Origin: an uncultured Sporolactobacillus sp.
GTDB taxonomy: Bacteria > Bacillota > Bacilli > Bacillales > Sporolactobacillaceae
Length of the DNA: 7,381 bases
Assembly: GCA_900543345.1 (NCBI GenBank)
Contig: UQRJ01000143.1
Span: 1-7,381, forward strand
Direction of reading: 5' to 3'
Shown: piece by piece, positions 1 to 7,223 of the stretch
Numbering within the stretch: the first letter of the stretch is position 1
Layout: every line of letters starts with the position of its first letter
Position numbers and translations under genes: made by a program
The notes under the pieces: model-generated
What the model saw: only the letters and a program-made list of their open reading frames with translations
Databases searched by the model: none
What the model was told of the DNA's origin: nothing

Positions 1-71
1 CAGCTAACAGTTCCTACTGCCAAGCCTGTAGCGGACTTTCACCGCCAAGCTGTCGTCCATGCCGGGCGCAC
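1..71 (-). mobile_element. Group II intron, 5' end only (probably class C), partial
   Basis: Read on the minus strand from 71 downward, this stretch starts GTGCGCCCGGCATGG, the 5' consensus of bacterial group II introns. It continues with GGTGAAAGTCCGC and then GGCAGTAGGAACTGTTAGC, in the order and spacing I recall for domain I of class IIC introns such as the Oceanobacillus iheyensis one. A long stem forms: bases 51-46 pair with 28-23, and 45-42 with 34-31, leaving a 2-nt bulge and a 7-nt loop. A second small hairpin pairs 19-17 with 10-8. The first intron base falls at 71, two bases after the T-run of the htrA terminator and in the same orientation; class C introns are known to insert behind intrinsic terminators. 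Group II introns are self-splicing ribozymes and retroelements that usually encode a reverse transcriptase/maturase. That ORF, domains V and VI and the 3' end lie outside the window, so completeness and activity cannot be judged. Confidence 0.85.
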
Positions 72-73
72 AT

Positions 74-102
74 AAAAAAACAGCCGGAGTTTGCTCCGAC
101 CG
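74..102 (-). terminator. Intrinsic terminator of htrA
   Basis: On the minus strand a GC-rich hairpin forms 15 nt after the htrA stop codon. Bases 100-94 (GTCGGAG) pair with 89-83 (CTCCGGC) around the 4-nt loop CAAA, with one G-U pair. The stem can extend two pairs to 102/81. A run of seven T follows at 80-74. This is a textbook Rho-independent terminator and closes the walRK-htrA gene block. It also appears to be the landing site of the group II intron that begins at 71. Confidence 0.9.
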
Positions 103-117
103 TAAGAAGGGCCAACG

Positions 118-1371
118 TTAAGAGAATGTCTTGCTTCCCAGTGTCAATTCCGTCGTATGTTTCGTGCCGCCGCGATAAAATTCGACTTTCACCCGCTGGC
201 CGGCTTTTAGATGTGTGTACATGTAAGTTGAGAAGGAAATGTAGCTCTTGATCTGATAGCCATTGATCGATGTAATGACATCGCCGGCTTTGATGCCGCT
301 TCGGCTTGCCGGACTTCCGGAACGGACACCGGTCACAACCAATCCGTTTTTCACCGAGGACGGCAGTTGCAGCTGACCGGTTTCTTCTTCCGAAACCATC
401 GACAAATCGACAATGCTGATGCCGAGCATCGGCCGTTCGATTTTTCCTGTGGTCTCCAGCTTCTCAATTACCGGCTTGGCGACGTTAATGGGAATGGCGA
501 AGCCGATGCCTTCAACGCCTTCACCGGTCTCCGATCCGGTTGAGGCAATCTTCGACGAATTAATGCCGATCACCTGGCCGGAAATGTTGGCCAGCGCCCC
601 ACCGCTATTCCCGGGATTGATCGCCGCGTCGGTCTGCAATACTTGCGTCTCGATTGAGGCACTGTTGCTTTCTACCGGAATAGTCCGGTTGGTTGAACTA
701 ATGATGCCTTCTGTCACCGATCCGGAAAAGCCGAGCGGATTGCCGATCGCAATTGCCGGTTCTCCACGCTTCAGTGCCGATGAATCCCCGAATTCGGCAA
801 TCGTTTTTATATTAGTTGCGGGAATACGCAGAACGGCAAGGTCGTACAGTGCATCCTTACCAAGAACCTTCGCTGAGACTTTTTCCTTATCGTTCAGCCG
901 CACTTCGACTTTCCCCGCTCCGGAAACAACATGATTGTTGGTCACGATATAAGCATAACTGCCGGCGCGTTTGTAAATAATTCCCGAGCCGATGCCGGAT
1001 TCCGTATATTTATTGTCGAAAAAATTAGCTTTCTGCAGATTAATGACCGCTACAACCGCAGGGGATACTTTTTCCACCGCTTGTGTGACATCGGATTTGA
1101 CGTTGACACTGACCTGACGCACGGTAGACGACGCTGAATTGCCGGAATTAATCGCACTGCCGCTCGTTTGATCGCCGGTTTTGATTGAGTACGGCAGAAT
1201 GCCCAGATCCGACAAAATCGGAGCAAAAATCAGGAAGCAAATGATTCCGACAATAGCACCAATGAAACCGGCAAAGAACCAGCCGCCGCGTCCCGGTCCC
1301 TTTCGCGGGGGCCGGGCAACGGGGACGGACTCCTCCGCGCCGTCCCTTTTATTTTCGTCATCGTACTCCAT
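118..1371 (-). CDS. htrA: Membrane-anchored HtrA/DegP-family serine protease with PDZ domain
   Basis: The 417-residue protein is an envelope quality-control protease that degrades misfolded exported proteins; it corresponds to the htrA-type gene (yycK/htrC in B. subtilis) found at the end of walRK operons. A basic, proline-rich cytoplasmic tail (residues 1-30) precedes one transmembrane segment (about 31-52) and a Ser/Asn/Gly-rich linker (about 66-84). The trypsin-like domain shows the full triad: His147 in TNNHVV, Asp177 in YDLAV and Ser256 in GNSGG. A single PDZ domain follows at about 315-412 (MLGISIVDLS, GSPASRSGIKAGDVI, INGYQI). Only one PDZ is present, as usual for Gram-positive HtrA. 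The ATG at 1371 has a perfect AGGAGG (1385-1380) eight bases upstream. A 182-nt gap separates it from walJ, so it may have its own promoter as well as read-through. A terminator lies just downstream. Family assignment is firm; which HtrA paralogue this is rests on its position. Confidence 0.95.
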   Translation of the reverse strand: MEYDDENKRDGAEESVPVARPPRKGPGRGGWFFAGFIGAIVGIICFLIFAPILSDLGILPYSIKTGDQTSGSAINSGNSASSTVRQVSVNVKSDVTQAVEKVSPAVVAVINLQKANFFDNKYTESGIGSGIIYKRAGSYAYIVTNNHVVSGAGKVEVRLNDKEKVSAKVLGKDALYDLAVLRIPATNIKTIAEFGDSSALKRGEPAIAIGNPLGFSGSVTEGIISSTNRTIPVESNSASIETQVLQTDAAINPGNSGGALANISGQVIGINSSKIASTGSETGEGVEGIGFAIPINVAKPVIEKLETTGKIERPMLGISIVDLSMVSEEETGQLQLPSSVKNGLVVTGVRSGSPASRSGIKAGDVITSINGYQIKSYISFSTYMYTHLKAGQRVKVEFYRGGTKHTTELTLGSKTFS

Positions 1372-1553
1372 CTTCTCTTCCTCCTCTTAAGTTGTTGCCT
1401 CTCCCTTAGATATATCGTCTCATCAATACATCACGGCCGGTTTCTTATAGCTTTAACATAGCACTTGTTTTTGCTTGCTTGCTAATTGTGTGACGATTTT
1501 TATACTATTAGTAAAATTTCGGCAGTCGGCGGGTAACGCAACGCAGCGGCACA

Positions 1554-2348
1554 TTAGACCGCTGCCGGCCGAGTCGATCGGCCGGGATCCGTATCCAGCA
1601 ATTGAACGTCCCTGCCGATTTTCAACCCGATGCCCTCAAGTTTCTGTCCGACACTCAGCCTGGCCAATTCTTTCATGTTGTTATCACGGCTGAGGTGAGC
1701 AAGATAAATGCGTTTCGTCCGGTTGCCGAACACTTCTGTCAGTGCCGCGCCCGATTCGTCATTGGATATATGACCGGTGTCGCCAAGAATACGCCGTTTA
1801 ACGCTCCACGGATAACGGCCCATCATCAGCATCTCCGTATCATGATTAGCCTCCATAACAAACGTATCCGAATTACGAATCAGCCCCTTGATATGTTCCG
1901 AAACATAGCCGAGGTCGGTCAGAAGCGTCAGTTTTTTATCTCCGTCATGGACAATATAAAACATTGGATCCGCCGCATCATGTGAAACTGAGAAAGATTC
2001 AATATCAAGATTCCCAAATTGCTTGATTGTATTCGCTTCGAATTGAAATTGCTGCTCTGACGGAATCTCGCCGACGATCGGGGTCATGGCCTGCCACGTC
2101 TTTTTGTTCGCAAAAACCGGAGTCCGGTATCGACGTGCGAACACGCCCAGTCCGCGGACATGATCGCTATGCTCATGAGTCACCAGAATCGCATCGATAT
2201 CTTCCGGTTTTCTGTCGATCTCCGACAGCAATCGCACCATTTTTCTCCCGCTCAATCCGCAGTCAATCAGCAATTTCAGCTGCTGCGTTTCGATATACAG
2301 TGAATTTCCCGTACTTCCACTGGCCAGCACGCTGCACGTTACCGTCAT
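1554..2348 (-). CDS. walJ: WalJ, metallo-beta-lactamase-fold hydrolase (YycJ)
   Basis: This is a predicted cytoplasmic 264-residue protein of the YycJ/WalJ family. These are metal-dependent MBL-fold enzymes reported to have exonuclease-type activity and linked to coordination of cell division, wall metabolism and DNA replication. The N-terminus SVLASGSTGNS is the family signature. The metal-binding motif is THEHSDH (residues 57-63: His58, His60, Asp62, His63), with further likely ligands His123 (SVSHDA), Asp145 (LLTDLG) and His218 (AHLSRDNN). EANHD at 166-170 and GHISN at 192-196 are also typical. I chose the ATG at 2348 because GGGAG (2361-2357) lies eight bases upstream and the resulting protein starts like its relatives. 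A GTG at 2357 would add three residues but overlaps that ribosome-binding site. The gene begins 31 nt after yycI and is presumably cotranscribed with it. No clear terminator follows. Confidence 0.93.
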   Translation of the reverse strand: MTVTCSVLASGSTGNSLYIETQQLKLLIDCGLSGRKMVRLLSEIDRKPEDIDAILVTHEHSDHVRGLGVFARRYRTPVFANKKTWQAMTPIVGEIPSEQQFQFEANTIKQFGNLDIESFSVSHDAADPMFYIVHDGDKKLTLLTDLGYVSEHIKGLIRNSDTFVMEANHDTEMLMMGRYPWSVKRRILGDTGHISNDESGAALTEVFGNRTKRIYLAHLSRDNNMKELARLSVGQKLEGIGLKIGRDVQLLDTDPGRSTRPAAV

Positions 2349-2356
2349 TTCTACCA

Positions 2357-2361
2357 CTCCC
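2357..2361 (-). promoter_or_regulatory. Ribosome-binding site that decides the walJ start
   Basis: GGGAG on the minus strand sits 8 nt before the ATG at 2348. Because it overlaps the alternative GTG codon at 2357-2355, it favours the ATG start and a 264-residue product. Confidence 0.6.
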
Positions 2362-2379
2362 GTTTTCCCACTCTCTCAT

Positions 2380-3204
2380 CTAATTCATCGTCTGCACATT
2401 ACCCGACATGGCATTGACGAAATATTCTTTAGTCGTCGCTTTTGTCTTGACAACGATATGCCAGGCCGGTATGAAAATCAGCGGATCGGTATCCGCATCG
2501 CCGACCAGGTTGATGTAACCGAGTTCGACTTTTAAGATCCGCGGACTTTCTGAATCGAGTAAATTGGTGCTCTCCCCCAGGGTACTAATTGCTTTATTCG
2601 CGCTAATGATATCGACTTCGTTTGATTTTCTAAAATGAAAATAGCTCTGCCGATAGCTGATAACTTCGTCCCGATACTCGCCTGTGCCATTCCCATTCAA
2701 TGAAAACGACAGCATCCGGGGTGAACTTTGACCGCCGATAAAAACCGGCTGATTATTAAACAGTTGGGCAAACTCAATTTTGCCGTTTTTTTCGTCCGTT
2801 TTCCAATATGTATACGATCCTCCCTGATAGACCATTGACAGAAGATTACTCTGAAAATCGGCACTCGACGGTTTTCCGACCATCGGTTTAGTAAAAGTAC
2901 CGACAAGCTGTGTTCCGTCCGACCCGATCAATAGTTTCTGCGATTTATTTTGCTTATTGGTAACGAGCTGTCGGTTAATCTCATTCTTTTTTTTTGAAAA
3001 ATTCATTCTGCTTCCTCGCAGGAAGGTAACATCGGACGGTGTCGACGGAACCGAAGCCGGAAGGCGAAACGAATTTTTCGGTCCGTTATCGGAAACTCGT
3101 TCGATACCTTCGTCCTGCTGGCGAACATACAATTCAAAGATCAGAAAGGCATCCAGCAAGAGAAAACAAATAATAAAAATGGATTTCGTTTTGCTCCAGT
3201 TCAT
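2380..3204 (-). CDS. yycI: YycI, membrane regulator of the WalK kinase
   Basis: The predicted protein of 274 residues has a short cytoplasmic N-terminus, one transmembrane helix (about 8-27, rich in I, F and L) and a large extracytoplasmic domain. The C-terminal part (about 222-271) shows the pattern FIPAWHIVV followed by a strand and EYFVNAMSGNVQ, typical of the YycI/YycH fold. YycI works with YycH in contact with the WalK transmembrane helices. In B. subtilis the pair restrains WalK, whereas in Staphylococcus aureus it has been reported to stimulate it, so the sign of control here is unknown. Its ATG overlaps the yycH stop codon (ATGA at 3204-3201), which points to coupled translation; a weak purine-rich site (AGAGAG) lies upstream. 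The sequence is poorly conserved as usual for the family, so the call leans on position, topology and the C-terminal motif. Confidence 0.9.
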   Translation of the reverse strand: MNWSKTKSIFIICFLLLDAFLIFELYVRQQDEGIERVSDNGPKNSFRLPASVPSTPSDVTFLRGSRMNFSKKKNEINRQLVTNKQNKSQKLLIGSDGTQLVGTFTKPMVGKPSSADFQSNLLSMVYQGGSYTYWKTDEKNGKIEFAQLFNNQPVFIGGQSSPRMLSFSLNGNGTGEYRDEVISYRQSYFHFRKSNEVDIISANKAISTLGESTNLLDSESPRILKVELGYINLVGDADTDPLIFIPAWHIVVKTKATTKEYFVNAMSGNVQTMN

Positions 3205-4526
3205 CGCTCACTCTCTTTCTGGCCGCCCGAATGATGTTCGGCAAGGGCATTGGCCACCGAGTACCAGCGGCCGCCGATTTTATAAAACCAGTCCGGCGAT
3301 GCTTTCAGTGAATAATCCTGCTGTGATTGCGGTTTATCGATACGGTAGCCGATCGACAAATCCTCGATTTCCCGGATCGGAACAGATGCCGCTGCCAAAC
3401 TTTTCAGGATATCGGGTCCAGAGTCCAGTGTCGTCGACTGCGGCTCATCGATGCGATTAAAAGTCAGCAACGTTCGGTTGAACGCATTCAGTTCTTGCCG
3501 GCTCCAGGTCAGCTCCATCATCGTGAGGTAAGGATTGGGATAGAAATCGGTATTATATACCCGATAGCCGTTCAGATACAGGCGAAAAATAACGGTCGAC
3601 TGACCGGACGACGTATTTAATCCGTCAAAAATAAAGCGATTGGTCCAGGCTTTAAAACTATTGATGAATTCATAGCTGTGGAGGATCGGATCCGGTGCCG
3701 CCGAACTATTGCTGATACCCGGATTCGGATTCGCATATTGAAGGATGTTCGATGTCTCTTCAAGCTGCCGTTCACCGTCGTTGAACGCCGTCCGCCCCCG
3801 GTAATGTACGACATTTTTCGGATCTGTAAACAGAATCGGAATAAATGATTCAATATCGGTTTTTGCCGAATAAGTCATTTCATCGCGGACCCGCACCGAC
3901 GACTGCGGCAAATAAACCACTCTGCCCTTGAGCTTCTGCGTGCCGTATTCCACCAGATTGCCGGAAAAGTCATGTGCCAAATCGTTCAAATCAATACCGC
4001 TTACTTTAGCGGAAAAAGCATCCGTTTCCGTCTGCATGGAAAATGTCGCGGTCAATTCCGATCCCTGGCTCGGCCGGTAAATCTCAATCCGGTCAATCCG
4101 GGTGCTCTGCGGAATTTCCTGGCGGTTATTCGTAAAACTGAACAGTTTCGTCAGTGTTTCCGCAGTCAGCGGCGCAGGAAAAATAATTTCGTAGGACACC
4201 GTATTCGCTTTCTTTTCGACTTGGCGCTGACGGCCGCGAAGTACGATGCTTGAATATCTTGCTTTGCGGAAGATTCGATATACATCGGAAACTTTCGCGA
4301 CCTCCGTCTGCCCGATTGTTTTATCGTCCGTTTTACGCAAAGCAAGCGTCGGACAGACTACGTCGGCGAGCGGCAGAGAATCGGCAATGGCGACTGAATT
4401 GGTTGAATTGGACGGTTCTTTATAGTTCTTGAAATCTGTTTTATAAAACCAGATGTTCCATGTCATCGCGATGCTGGCAACAACAAGCACAGCAAGCAAG
4501 ATCGATTTGAATACTTCCCGGTTCAT
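3201..4526 (-). CDS. yycH: YycH, membrane regulator of the WalK kinase
   Basis: The protein has 441 residues, near the usual YycH length. A single N-terminal transmembrane helix (about 8-28) anchors a long extracytoplasmic part. Visible family-like features are SYEIIFPAPL (111-120), the stretch around LTWSRQELNAFNR (339-351) and a C-terminal PDWFYKIGGRWYSV (411-424). YycH pairs with YycI and modulates WalK through membrane-helix contacts. Its ATG overlaps the walK stop (ATGA at 4526-4523) and is preceded by a strong GGAGGTGG six bases upstream, lying inside the end of walK. Its own stop overlaps yycI in the same way, so YycH and YycI are likely made in matched amounts. A low-complexity Asn/Ser/Pro stretch lies at about 264-280. 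No catalytic motif is apparent. Confidence 0.92.
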   Translation of the reverse strand: MNREVFKSILLAVLVVASIAMTWNIWFYKTDFKNYKEPSNSTNSVAIADSLPLADVVCPTLALRKTDDKTIGQTEVAKVSDVYRIFRKARYSSIVLRGRQRQVEKKANTVSYEIIFPAPLTAETLTKLFSFTNNRQEIPQSTRIDRIEIYRPSQGSELTATFSMQTETDAFSAKVSGIDLNDLAHDFSGNLVEYGTQKLKGRVVYLPQSSVRVRDEMTYSAKTDIESFIPILFTDPKNVVHYRGRTAFNDGERQLEETSNILQYANPNPGISNSSAAPDPILHSYEFINSFKAWTNRFIFDGLNTSSGQSTVIFRLYLNGYRVYNTDFYPNPYLTMMELTWSRQELNAFNRTLLTFNRIDEPQSTTLDSGPDILKSLAAASVPIREIEDLSIGYRIDKPQSQQDYSLKASPDWFYKIGGRWYSVANALAEHHSGGQKESER

Positions 4527-6340
4527 CCCCGTCCACCTCCGACATCAAGCGGCAGGATAAAATGAATCGTCGTTCCCCGGTTCCATTCGCTTTCGGCCCA
4601 TATCTCGCCGCCCTGTGCTTCAATCAATTCTTTGGCAATCGCCAGTCCGAGGCCGGTACCGCCGAGTTTGCGTGAACGGGCTTTGTCGACCCGATAAAAA
4701 CGATCGAAGACTTTGGAAAGGTTTTCTTTCGGAATACCGACGCCTTGGTCGCTGATCGATGTACGAATCTTCTGCCCGCGCCGGATGACGCGAAAAGTGA
4801 TTGTGCCGCCCTCGGGAGAATATTTAATGGCGTTAGACAGAATATTATCAACGACTTGAGTCAGTTTATCGCGATCAATCAGTACCATAAATCGTTCTTT
4901 GGGCAGTCGGCGGAAAAACTGTATGTTTTGTTTCTTAGTCATTTCAAAACGGTCGATAATTTGCCCGCAGAATTGGATATAATCCGTTTTTTGCAGATGA
5001 ATTTTTACCGTTTTGGAATCCAATCGCGATAGTTGCAGCAAATCTTTAACCAGGCGAATCATCCGCTCTGTTTCCCGCTGCGTCACTCCAAGAAACTTGG
5101 CCGCCAATTTCGGTTCGCTCACGGCTCCGTCCTGCAGGGCTTCCAGATAACTTTTCATGGTCGTCAGCGGCGTCCGCAATTCATGGGAAACGTTGGCCAC
5201 AAACTCGCGCCGCTCCATATCGACTTGTTCCTGTTCGGTCACATCGTGTATCACGGCAATAATACCGTTTGCCATGCCGTTTTCCCTTTTGACAACGGAA
5301 AAATTGGCACGCAGCAGTACGGTCTCCGAATCATTGCTGAAATCAAGCACGATCGAATCCGTCAGTCCGTATAGATCCATGATTCGGTAATCGCTGCGTA
5401 TCCTGAGCAGGTCCAGAATTGAATTGCCGATGACATCATTACGGTAGACGCCGAGCAACTCCTCGGCCCGATTGTTCATCAGAATCACATTACCCTTCCT
5501 GTCGGTTGCAATGACACCGTCCGTCATATAAGTCAACACTGATTTCAGCTTCCGCCGTTCTGATTCCGTCGTCGCCGTCGCCTCTCGCAGTTTGATCGTC
5601 ATATTATTAAACGCTTGAGCCAATTGTCCGATCTCATCCTCTTCGACCCTATCCACCTTTCGATTAAAATTGCCCTGAGATACGGCAAGAACCTGCCGCT
5701 GCATCTGGACAAGCGGTTTGGTAACCGTGCGGGCGAGGAAAAAGCCGAGCACGGCTGTTACCAGCAATGAGAAAATGGTCGCCGTTGCCAGAATCTGATT
5801 AATCATACGCAGCTGATCGTAGATGCCCTCAAAGCTTTTCTCCACATAGAGCAGACCATAGCGCTGATTACCGACCATGATTGGGACCGTGACGATATCC
5901 ACACGTTCACCGGTTGCCCGATCCGTTCGACGATACTCATTCGTCTTTGTCGATTGCAGATTCTGAATAATCAAGTCATTTGTGGTTGTTTTCCCGACCG
6001 CCTGTTTGTTCTCGTCTGCGGCCACAATGACCCGGTTCTCGTCGATTACTTCGATTTCGCGGATACTGCTGTCGATTTCCGAGAACTGATTATTAATCTG
6101 GTCCGCCAAATGACCGGGATCGTTAAGATCTGCGTCACGCGACTCGCGCAGTGCCTCGCCGATATTAACGGCAATCAGCTTGCTCTGACTGACCAATGAA
6201 TTTTCAAAGTTTTTCAGTTGCATCGTTTTCAATGTCTCGGTAAAATAAACGCCGATCAGCTGCATTGCCAGCAAAATCAGCAGAGTGTACACTAAAACGA
6301 TTTTAAATTGTATCGACTTGAAGAAACCGACTTTCGTCAT
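4523..6340 (-). CDS. walK: WalK (YycG/VicK), sensor histidine kinase of cell-wall homeostasis
   Basis: This is a 605-residue membrane sensor kinase that phosphorylates WalR. Order of parts: TM1 (about 13-33), an extracytoplasmic PAS-like domain (about 34-182), TM2 (about 183-203), HAMP (about 204-256), cytoplasmic PAS (about 262-370), the dimerisation/phosphoacceptor helix with SHELRTP (385-391, phospho-His386), and the ATPase domain. That domain has an N box around Asn503 (DNILSNAIKYSP), G1 DQGVGIP (531-537), F box FDRFYRVD (545-552) and G2 GTGLGL (561-566). All catalytic boxes are intact. I chose the ATG at 6340 over an upstream in-frame ATG at 6403 because it overlaps the walR stop (ATGA), has AGGAG eight bases upstream and gives the normal N-terminus. 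In the PAS domain Asp274, His365 and Glu369 match residues reported to bind zinc in S. aureus WalK, but the fourth position is Tyr271. Confidence 0.97.
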   Translation of the reverse strand: MTKVGFFKSIQFKIVLVYTLLILLAMQLIGVYFTETLKTMQLKNFENSLVSQSKLIAVNIGEALRESRDADLNDPGHLADQINNQFSEIDSSIREIEVIDENRVIVAADENKQAVGKTTTNDLIIQNLQSTKTNEYRRTDRATGERVDIVTVPIMVGNQRYGLLYVEKSFEGIYDQLRMINQILATATIFSLLVTAVLGFFLARTVTKPLVQMQRQVLAVSQGNFNRKVDRVEEDEIGQLAQAFNNMTIKLREATATTESERRKLKSVLTYMTDGVIATDRKGNVILMNNRAEELLGVYRNDVIGNSILDLLRIRSDYRIMDLYGLTDSIVLDFSNDSETVLLRANFSVVKRENGMANGIIAVIHDVTEQEQVDMERREFVANVSHELRTPLTTMKSYLEALQDGAVSEPKLAAKFLGVTQRETERMIRLVKDLLQLSRLDSKTVKIHLQKTDYIQFCGQIIDRFEMTKKQNIQFFRRLPKERFMVLIDRDKLTQVVDNILSNAIKYSPEGGTITFRVIRRGQKIRTSISDQGVGIPKENLSKVFDRFYRVDKARSRKLGGTGLGLAIAKELIEAQGGEIWAESEWNRGTTIHFILPLDVGGGRG

Positions 6341-7053
6341 TCCACCGACTCCTGATTCGGAGCATTCAGATAATAGCCAACGCCTCGTCTGGTAATGATC
6401 CACGCCGGGCGGCTCGGGTTATCCTCTATTTTTTCACGCAGCCGGCGCACCGTCACGTCCACTGTTCGGACATCGCCGAAATAATCGTACCCCCATACCG
6501 TTTGCAGCAAATTCTCGCGCGTCATGACTTGTCCGATATGTTCGGCCAAATAATGCAGAAGTTCAAATTCGCGGTGCGTCAGTTCAATCACTTTCCCGCG
6601 CTTGGTCACCACATAGGCATCCAAGTGAATAATCAGATCCCCAATCACGATATTATGTTCTTTTTTCTTCTCCGTTTCACTGGACTCCTGTTTATGGCGC
6701 CGGAGATTCGCTTTAACTCGGGCAATCAGTTCACGATTGCTAAACGGTTTGGTTACGTAGTCGTCGGCGCCCATTTCCAAGCCGAGCACTTTATCGATTT
6801 CCGAATCTTTTGCTGTCAGCATGATAATCGGCATATTGTGGGTCTTGCGGACCTCCCGGCAAACCTCCATGCCATCCTTAACCGGCAGCATCACATCCAG
6901 CAGTATCAGATCCGGGTTCTCCTGTTCGACTTTTTCGATCGCCTCGCCGCCGTCATAGGCGCAAACGACCTCATATCCTTCTTTTTCAAGGTTAAATTGC
7001 AATATATCGGCAATTGGCTGCTCATCATCAACGACTAAAATTTTATTTCCCAT
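6337..7053 (-). CDS. walR: WalR (YycF/VicR), OmpR-family response regulator
   Basis: This 238-residue cytoplasmic transcription factor is phosphorylated by WalK and controls autolysin and other cell-wall genes. The receiver domain (about 3-118) has the acidic pair Asp9/Asp10, phosphoacceptor Asp53 (LILLDVMLP), Thr80 and Lys102. Thr101 is conserved at the site described as a PrkC-type kinase target in B. subtilis WalR. A charged linker (about 119-134) leads to the winged-helix DNA-binding domain (about 135-232), with recognition helix VRTVDVTVRRLREKIE (195-210) and wing TRRGVGYYL. I chose the ATG at 7053 because the protein then starts MGNKILVVDDE, as in relatives. The reading frame stays open much further upstream, past the promoter, but those codons lack family similarity. 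The ribosome-binding site is a G-rich run (7069-7064), ten bases before the start. WalR is first in the operon and normally essential. Confidence 0.97.
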   Translation of the reverse strand: MGNKILVVDDEQPIADILQFNLEKEGYEVVCAYDGGEAIEKVEQENPDLILLDVMLPVKDGMEVCREVRKTHNMPIIMLTAKDSEIDKVLGLEMGADDYVTKPFSNRELIARVKANLRRHKQESSETEKKKEHNIVIGDLIIHLDAYVVTKRGKVIELTHREFELLHYLAEHIGQVMTRENLLQTVWGYDYFGDVRTVDVTVRRLREKIEDNPSRPAWIITRRGVGYYLNAPNQESVE

Positions 7054-7063
7054 TTCAGACGTT

Positions 7064-7069
7064 CCCCCC
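7064..7069 (-). promoter_or_regulatory. G-rich ribosome-binding site of walR
   Basis: On the minus strand GGGGGGAA precedes the walR ATG (7053) by about ten bases. It is less canonical than the AGGAGG sites of htrA and walK. It supports the ATG at 7053 over the in-frame ATG at 7071, which overlaps the G-run and has no purine-rich site of its own. Confidence 0.5.
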
Positions 7070-7140
7070 ATGGCTAAAAAATCGACAGGTGGTTGTTTCT
7101 TTCTTCTTCCCTCATTCGCGCTTCTCCGGCCGATCACGAT

Positions 7141-7161
7141 GCGCCAGAGTCCTGTCTGCGC
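7141..7161 (-). other. Hairpin in the walR 5' leader
   Basis: On the minus strand bases 7161-7155 (GCGCAGA) pair with 7148-7141 (TCTGGCGC) with one bulged G, around the 6-nt loop CAGGAC. It lies in the roughly 134-nt leader between the predicted promoter and walR. There is no T-run behind it, so it is not a terminator. It could affect mRNA stability or be accidental; I recognise no riboswitch class. Confidence 0.3.
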
Positions 7162-7193
7162 CTCTTCTTTGGAACGTTTATTTTCTCTTACCC

Positions 7194-7223
7194 ATTCTAC
7201 CATAACGGCGCTTACTCTGTAAC
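7194..7223 (-). promoter_or_regulatory. Predicted sigma-A promoter of the walRK operon
   Basis: On the minus strand a -35-like GTTACA (7223-7218) is followed by an 18-nt spacer and the -10 TAGAAT (7199-7194). A TG dinucleotide one base before the -10 makes it an extended -10 (TGGTAGAAT). Transcription would begin near 7187, giving a leader of about 134 nt before walR. It lies just downstream of the probable tRNA terminator, where the operon promoter is expected. No second copy of a WalR-type hexamer occurs at the proper 5-nt spacing, so autoregulation by WalR is not supported here. Confidence 0.6.

Noticed and set aside
1..75. Plus-strand open frame ending at 73-75 that reads like the C-terminus of a protein (ADFHRQAVVHAGRT)
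   Set aside because: It is the antisense of the group II intron 5' end. The minus-strand RNA motifs and structure explain the conservation, so the peptide is a spurious translation.
413..934. Plus-strand 173-residue open frame opposite htrA
   Set aside because: It is the mirror of a well-supported protease gene, has no recognisable domain and no convincing ribosome-binding site.
1455..1485. Possible htrA promoter (TTAGCA, 19-nt spacer, TATGTT)
   Set aside because: The -35 matches only 4 of 6 and the spacer is too long, so it is not listed as a feature.
6341..6403. Upstream ATG at 6403 for WalK adding 21 residues
   Set aside because: It lies inside walR. The ATG at 6340 has AGGAG at proper spacing and the usual MTKVGFFKSIQ-type start.
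6502..7038. Plus-strand 178-residue open frame opposite walR
   Set aside because: It is antisense to the walR coding sequence. Its composition follows from the complementary codons and no family is recognisable.
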